Assembly: GCA_003024985.2 (NCBI GenBank)
Contig: PXIH01S0006777.1
Source of the DNA: Euperipatoides rowelli
Taxonomy: Eukaryota; Onychophora; Udeonychophora; Euonychophora; Peripatopsidae
Length of the DNA: 10,953 nucleotides
Strand: one strand, 5' to 3'
Under the pieces are notes generated by a model. The model saw only the letters and a program-made list of their open reading frames with translations. It made no database searches and was not told where the DNA came from. Shown piece after piece: positions 7,902-10,953 of this stretch (the first letter of the stretch is position 1; each line of letters starts with the position of its first letter). The translations under genes were made by a program, and so were the position numbers.

Positions 7902-8055
7902 AATGCTAATGACTCGGATCCGAGTCAGCATGAACATTCAACAATATGCTGATGACTTGGATCCGAGTCGGCATGAACATTCAACAATATGCTGATGACT
8001 TGGAACCGAGTTGGCATGAACCTTCACCAATATTCTGAAAACTCGGATCCTAGTC
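7902..8055. repeat. 43-bp minisatellite, four units, each with a near-perfect palindrome
   Basis: Units begin at 7911, 7954, 7997 and 8040, exactly 43 bases apart. Each opens with a 16-bp palindrome, perfect in the first (GACTCGGATCCGAGTC), one mismatch in the second, more in the third and fourth (the fourth is a partial unit). The remaining 27 bases include GGCATGAACATTCAACAATA then TGCTGAT; TGCTGA and GGCA extend the pairing around the core, giving about 27 bases of dyad per unit. It lies in the inter-ORF spacer of minus-strand copy E/F. Confidence 0.9.
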
Positions 8056-8155
8056 AATTTTCAATATATTAATATGAATTCAGCATCTGGGGTGCGTATT
8101 GTAAATATCAGCCAGCAGAATGTGTTAATGGTAGAATTCATTTCCAACTGTATAC

Positions 8156-9236
8156 TTACTTGATTGTTTGTTTTCCTTTGAAGACATTGTCTCTATTGCT
8201 CCTTCTAACATTTAGTACAAAAATTCCATTTTGTACATTTTTATCTGAGTCCAGTTTAAATATCAATATTCATAATTTCATTTGTATCATTGACTTAGGC
8301 TACATTTGTATCTGCATACAAATAGTGTCAAATGGCACAGTACCAGTATAAATTTCCTCTATTTGATTTTTGTTCTCTCCTGTATTTATCAATGACTGCT
8401 CATTATATGGTGATTCTTGTTGATTTTCTTCACTATTTATAATATTTGATTCCTGAAAATCCATGGAATGAGAATACAGCATGTCCTGTGTCTCTTGACT
8501 TGTGTCATTTTCAATGTTTTTAGAGTCCTTTAAACAAAAAGTGTTCTTTTGAATATTAATAGAATTCATATGATCCCCTTTGTACTGCATTTTTTACATT
8601 CCTTTTGCACATGCTGCATAGATTTGTCCCCAACTCTCTACATTTTAACAAATAGGTTTTCTTCCATTTATAGTTATGAGGACCTGACAATTGTTAATTC
8701 TAAGTAAATGAGGAATATCCTCCATTGTTTGATTTCTACTCAGAAAACATACAACATTTTCCACATTAGATTTATGATCTCATCATTTACCACTATTGTT
8801 TAATTTGTAATCATGGTAATGGTTAAATATTTTTTGTTAATCCTGCTTTACAACCATATAGTCTCCGTGTAAGATAACCAATGAATCCTCATTTGTACAC
8901 TGTTACACAAAGCCCCACATTTCACTGGTAGACTTCTACTTGAAATGGATCACACTCAATGAATTCAGGTTCAATTATTTTTAAGTCCTCAACTCTTTCA
9001 AAATCCAAACCCAAATAATTTGTATTCCTTGGAAAGTAAATAGACTTTATTATAGCATGTCCAACAATATTGATTATAATTTGTATAATTACACTCACCT
9101 CTTTCTGGACTATAGTATGTTGTTGTCCGACATATTTGTATTTGTAATATGAAACGTTTAGTGGTGTAAACAGATTAATATCTCTGTGAGTTTGATTGGA
9201 ATTTTCATTTGATTTATCATAATTTTGCATATTACC
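8156..9236 (-). pseudogene. LINE copy F ORF1 with RRM-like region, CCHC knuckle and charged tail
   Basis: From about 9230 down to 8922 one minus-strand frame is open. It contains YFPRNTNYLGLDFERVEDLK, matching copy D's YQPENNRYLDNEFATKEHAE, the RRM-like part that helps bind element RNA. Shifts and stops follow until a second open stretch near 8760-8648 (NQTMEDIPHLLRINNCQV, INGRKPIC). The zinc knuckle is C-x2-C at 8650-8640 and H-x4-C at 8613-8596 (HVQKEC), separated by about 14 extra bases that also shift the frame; one base is missing between the first two Cys. The region 8590-8300 is open and rich in Asn, Gln, Glu and Ser. A last segment (LDSDKNVQNG, VRRSNRDNVFKGKQ) ends at TAA 8158-8156, like copy A's acidic-then-basic end. 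The 5' end stops at about 9236 against the integrase fragment. Confidence 0.72.
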
Positions 9237-9253
9237 AACAAAATTAGAGTGCT

Positions 9254-9487
9254 ATGAAAGCACTTGTTGTCAGACAACACTCAACAAAGACTAATGTGTC
9301 CAACGGAGGAGGGGGGAGGGAAATGTGGCAAACAAAAATCTTTGACAAGGTGTATTTAGCTAATTGTACAGAAGAAATATTTCCCATCGTTGAAAGAATC
9401 AAAACCTTTCCTCCGGTATATAAGCTTAAGGATTGGAATGGCAAAGTCATTGATGGTACATTCTATGAAAAAGAATGCAAATTATAG
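9254..9487 (+). pseudogene. Fragment of a Polinton/Maverick-type integrase C-terminal domain
   Basis: The open frame from ATG 9254 to TAG 9485-9487 carries, in its second half, FDKVYLANCTEEIFPIVERI, PPVYKLKDWNGKVIDGTFYE and KE. This matches the C-terminal pattern of integrases of Polinton/Maverick and related transposons: F-x-K-x-Y-x-x-N-W-T-E-E-x-F ... P-x-x-Y-x-L-x-D ... I-x-G-x-F-Y-x-x-E-L. The usual Trp before Thr is Cys here. The first 15 or so residues look unlike the family and the catalytic core is absent, so the ATG is probably not meaningful. It is wedged between two minus-strand LINE pieces. No other Polinton gene (polymerase B, capsid, protease, ATPase) is visible. Confidence 0.7.
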
Positions 9488-9917
9488 TAAAAGATTTGAA
9501 TGTTTTATTCATTAAAAGAAATAATTCTATTTACAATAAAATAAAACACAAAAAGCATTACAAATCAAAATACAAAATATCTCCATTCAATTTCCAATCC
9601 TTAAAAATCATTACAGTACTGTACATCATTTAGGGTAAACAAATCCCTTGTAAAGTATTTATGAATTTCATTTAAGATAATTTTTAAACAAACTTAAGTT
9701 CTTCTGATGTTGAAATATCAATACACAACTCTACTTCCATATTGCAACCCATATAGCCAACAGCAACTTCTTAAATATCTTTGGAATATTTTGAAAATCA
9801 CATATTCCCTTAATTTCCTCAATACCATACCTATCCCTAATCCTATCAAAATAAAATAACTATTGTCTCCCAATTCTCCCCACAATTAAATATATGCTTC
9901 AAAGTGTCATCCCTTTT
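9488..9917 (-). pseudogene. LINE copy G ORF2, C-terminal fragment and 3' untranslated region
   Basis: The minus strand from 9911 reads DDTLKHIFNCGENWE, the second half (H-x4-C) of the zf-RVT-like finger. A shift leads to REYVIF (copy A: REYVIL), and another to KKLLLAIWVAIWK then a stop and CVLIFQ, matching LLLFSIWKQRC-LVFQ. A third frame gives NEIHKYFTRDLFTLNDV, against copy A's DEILTKYYNKDLFSLSSL. It is thus the same ORF2 tail, more decayed than B or C. The end toward 9488 is AT-rich, with AATAAAA on the minus strand near 9510, but there is no long A-tail. The 5' side is cut at about 9917, where the TG-rich repeat begins. Confidence 0.72.
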
Positions 9918-9945
9918 TTACACATCCTAATATATATAAAAGACA

Positions 9946-9990
9946 AAGTGTGTGTGTATGTTTGTGTGTATGTTTGTTTGTGTGTATGTT
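9946..9990 (+). repeat. TG/TATG microsatellite
   Basis: Short runs of GTGTGTGTATG and GTTTGTGTGTATG alternate in this tract. It forms the left part of the interspersed repeat. Confidence 0.85.
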
Positions 9991-10100
9991 CCACCAAAAC
10001 TCGAAAACACCTAGAGCAATTTACACCAAACTTGGTACACATATGGCTTATGATCTGAGGACAAACTTTTTGGGGGTAAGACATCCCTAGAATCCACATG

Positions 10101-10362
10101 GGGGAGAGTGAGGGCGAACAAATGGCCCAGTAGTGTTTAGCATAATTCCCAACATAGGGCAAACTTCAAATTTGCCAAGTAGGTGGGTTTCATAGATTTG
10201 ACAATAAAAATAGACTTTGGTATATTTTTTTTGGAAAGGGGAGGGGGAACAAATGGCCCGGTAGTGTTTAGCATACTTCTCAGCATAGGGCAAACTTGAA
10301 ATTTGGAAAGTAGGTAGGTTTCATAGTGAAGACAATAAAAATAGACTTTTGGGGGGTTAGCA
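10101..10362 (+). repeat. Two tandem units of about 131 bp
   Basis: AACAAATGGCCC occurs at 10117 and 10248, and GACAATAAAAATAGACTTT at 10200 and 10331: both pairs are 131 bases apart. The shared part also includes TAGTGTTTAGCATA and ATAGGGCAAACTT. The units differ at scattered bases and in the G-rich and T-rich spacer (10221-10247). Minus-strand open frames across this part are products of the repetition. Confidence 0.9.
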
Positions 10363-10953
10363 GTGCTCAGATGCACAAGAGCCTCCCTACTTTAGCATGG
10401 GAATGTGATAGATGGGGATTATCTGATCAAGGTGCAGCAGCTGTGTCATCCGCATTATTTCAGGATTTTGGTATTATCTCAAAACAAGAAAAGTCTTTTG
10501 TTATAGACCGCAGTAAGATCAGATGGAAAGGTTGAAATTCAGGTCTCATTTGGAATGTATCAATACTGGTGATCAGCTTACTATGATACAGTCAATTTAC
10601 TTTGATGGTAGGAAGGACAAGTCTAGAAAAATGATTACCAAAAATGGTTGAGACACCCATTAACTGTTATGGACGAACATGTGGTTTTAGTTCACGAACC
10701 AAACTCAATATACTTGGGTCATGTAACAAAACACTCTTAATATCTCCAACGCTTTTATTAATTATATGTCTGAAAAGGAATACAAAACAGATAATTTAGT
10801 GGCAATAGGATGTGATGGTACCAATGTGAATGTATGCTGTGAAAATGGTGTTATACGGAAGCTGGAAATTCATTACAAGAAGCCTCTTCATTGGTTTGTG
10901 TGTCTTCTTCATTTAAATGAACTTCCCTTAAGACATTTGTTAATCCAATTAGA
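10358..10953 (+). pseudogene. Broken copy of an IGCDGT-motif repeat-protein family, runs off right edge
   Basis: Four frame segments follow one another. Frame 0 to TGA 10533 gives LAWECDRWGLSDQGAAAV, ALFQDFGIIS and VIDRSKIRWKG. Frame 2 from 10523 gives IYFDGRKDKSRKM, ending in TGA. Frame 1 around 10654-10740 gives EHVVLVHEPNSIYLGHVT. Frame 2 again gives LVAIGCDGTNVNV (motif at 10805-10831), NGVIRKLE and WFVCLLHLNELPLRHLL to the window end. I recall this order (CDR-G-SDR, YFDGRKD, GHVT, IGCDGT-VN, WF-CLLH-NELPLRHL) from a large uncharacterised multi-copy family in arthropod and some other invertebrate genomes. It behaves like mobile DNA; an RNase H-like transposase origin is possible but not shown. 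At least three frameshifts make this copy dead. Confidence 0.65.

Larger units (their letters stand above)
6640..9240 (-). mobile_element. LINE copy E/F, ORF1 through endonuclease, interrupted by copy C
   Basis: Minus-strand pieces lie in correct LINE order: ORF1 (9236-8156), spacer with minisatellite, ORF2 start (about 7885-7841), endonuclease (7094-6640). The distance from the ORF1 stop to the ORF2 start motif, about 280 bases, equals that in copy A. Copy C interrupts the endonuclease early. Joining F and E into one element is an inference from order, spacing and strand; they could be two neighbouring copies. The 3' part with reverse transcriptase is missing. Confidence 0.65.
9924..10370 (+). 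repeat. Interspersed repeat: TG-rich start, conserved block, 131-bp tandem units
   Basis: After ATATATAAAAGACAAAG comes a TG/TATG-rich tract (about 9946-9990). Then follows a higher-complexity block with CCAAACTTGGTACACATATG (near 10026-10045). This layout, a TG microsatellite followed by a block with an ACCAAACTTGGTAC core, is familiar from dispersed repeats in invertebrate genomes, but I cannot name the family. It carries no convincing protein. It truncates or abuts copy G on its left. Confidence 0.55.

Noticed and set aside
7902-8055. CRISPR-like array
   Set aside because: The 43-bp units are contiguous with no distinct spacers and decay along the array; this is a minisatellite in eukaryotic DNA, not a CRISPR.
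8160-8351. 63-codon + strand frame
   Set aside because: Antisense to the end of copy F ORF1, which has matching structure in copy A.
9899-10376. Three minus-strand frames with repeated Cys/Trp-rich residues
   Set aside because: They arise from the tandem 131-bp units and the TG tract; the apparent protein repeat only mirrors the DNA repeat.

Overview
The window reads as metazoan repeat-rich DNA, AT-rich, with no intact cellular gene, tRNA, rRNA or CRISPR array. The likeliest source is an arthropod or other invertebrate. That rests on the repeat families present (an L1/Tx1-like non-LTR retrotransposon, a Polinton-type integrase tail, and an IGCDGT-motif repeat protein I associate with arthropod genomes), so it is an inference, not a proof. 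Almost everything recognisable is decayed mobile DNA, and most of it belongs to one LINE family carried as at least six copies in a nested pile.

Left arm, + strand. Positions 1 to about 4044 hold LINE copy A: the 3' part of ORF1 with a cysteine/histidine knuckle (1-460), a short inter-ORF spacer, then ORF2 with an APE-type endonuclease (702-1416), a linker and reverse transcriptase (1417-3165), and a C-terminal zinc-finger tail (3166-3990). It carries many frameshifts and stops. At 4435-5456 lies copy B, a 5'-truncated LINE whose ORF2 tail is still one open frame and which ends in an A-rich tail.

Copy B sits inside an older minus-strand copy, D. D's ORF1 starts at 5855, runs down to 5457, and resumes at 4434 in the same reading frame once B and one copy of a 10-bp flanking duplication are set aside. 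Around D's ORF1 start is a CpG-rich patch (about 5940-6125) that may be its leader.

Right arm, minus strand. Copy E/F spans about 9240 down to 6640: ORF1 with an RRM-like region and a CCHC knuckle (9236-8156), an inter-ORF spacer that contains a four-copy 43-bp palindromic minisatellite (7902-8055), the beginning of ORF2 (about 7885-7841), then the endonuclease (7094-6640). A second truncated copy, C (7833-7099), interrupts that endonuclease. Copy G (9917 to about 9488) is another ORF2 tail.

Between F and G, on the + strand, is a fragment of a Polinton/Maverick-type integrase C-terminal domain (about 9300-9487). From 9924 the window holds an interspersed repeat with a TG-rich start and two 131-bp tandem units, then a broken copy of the IGCDGT-motif protein family that runs off the right edge. 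The biology here is insertion history rather than cooperating genes: LINEs landing in relatives, with order of insertion readable at two sites.
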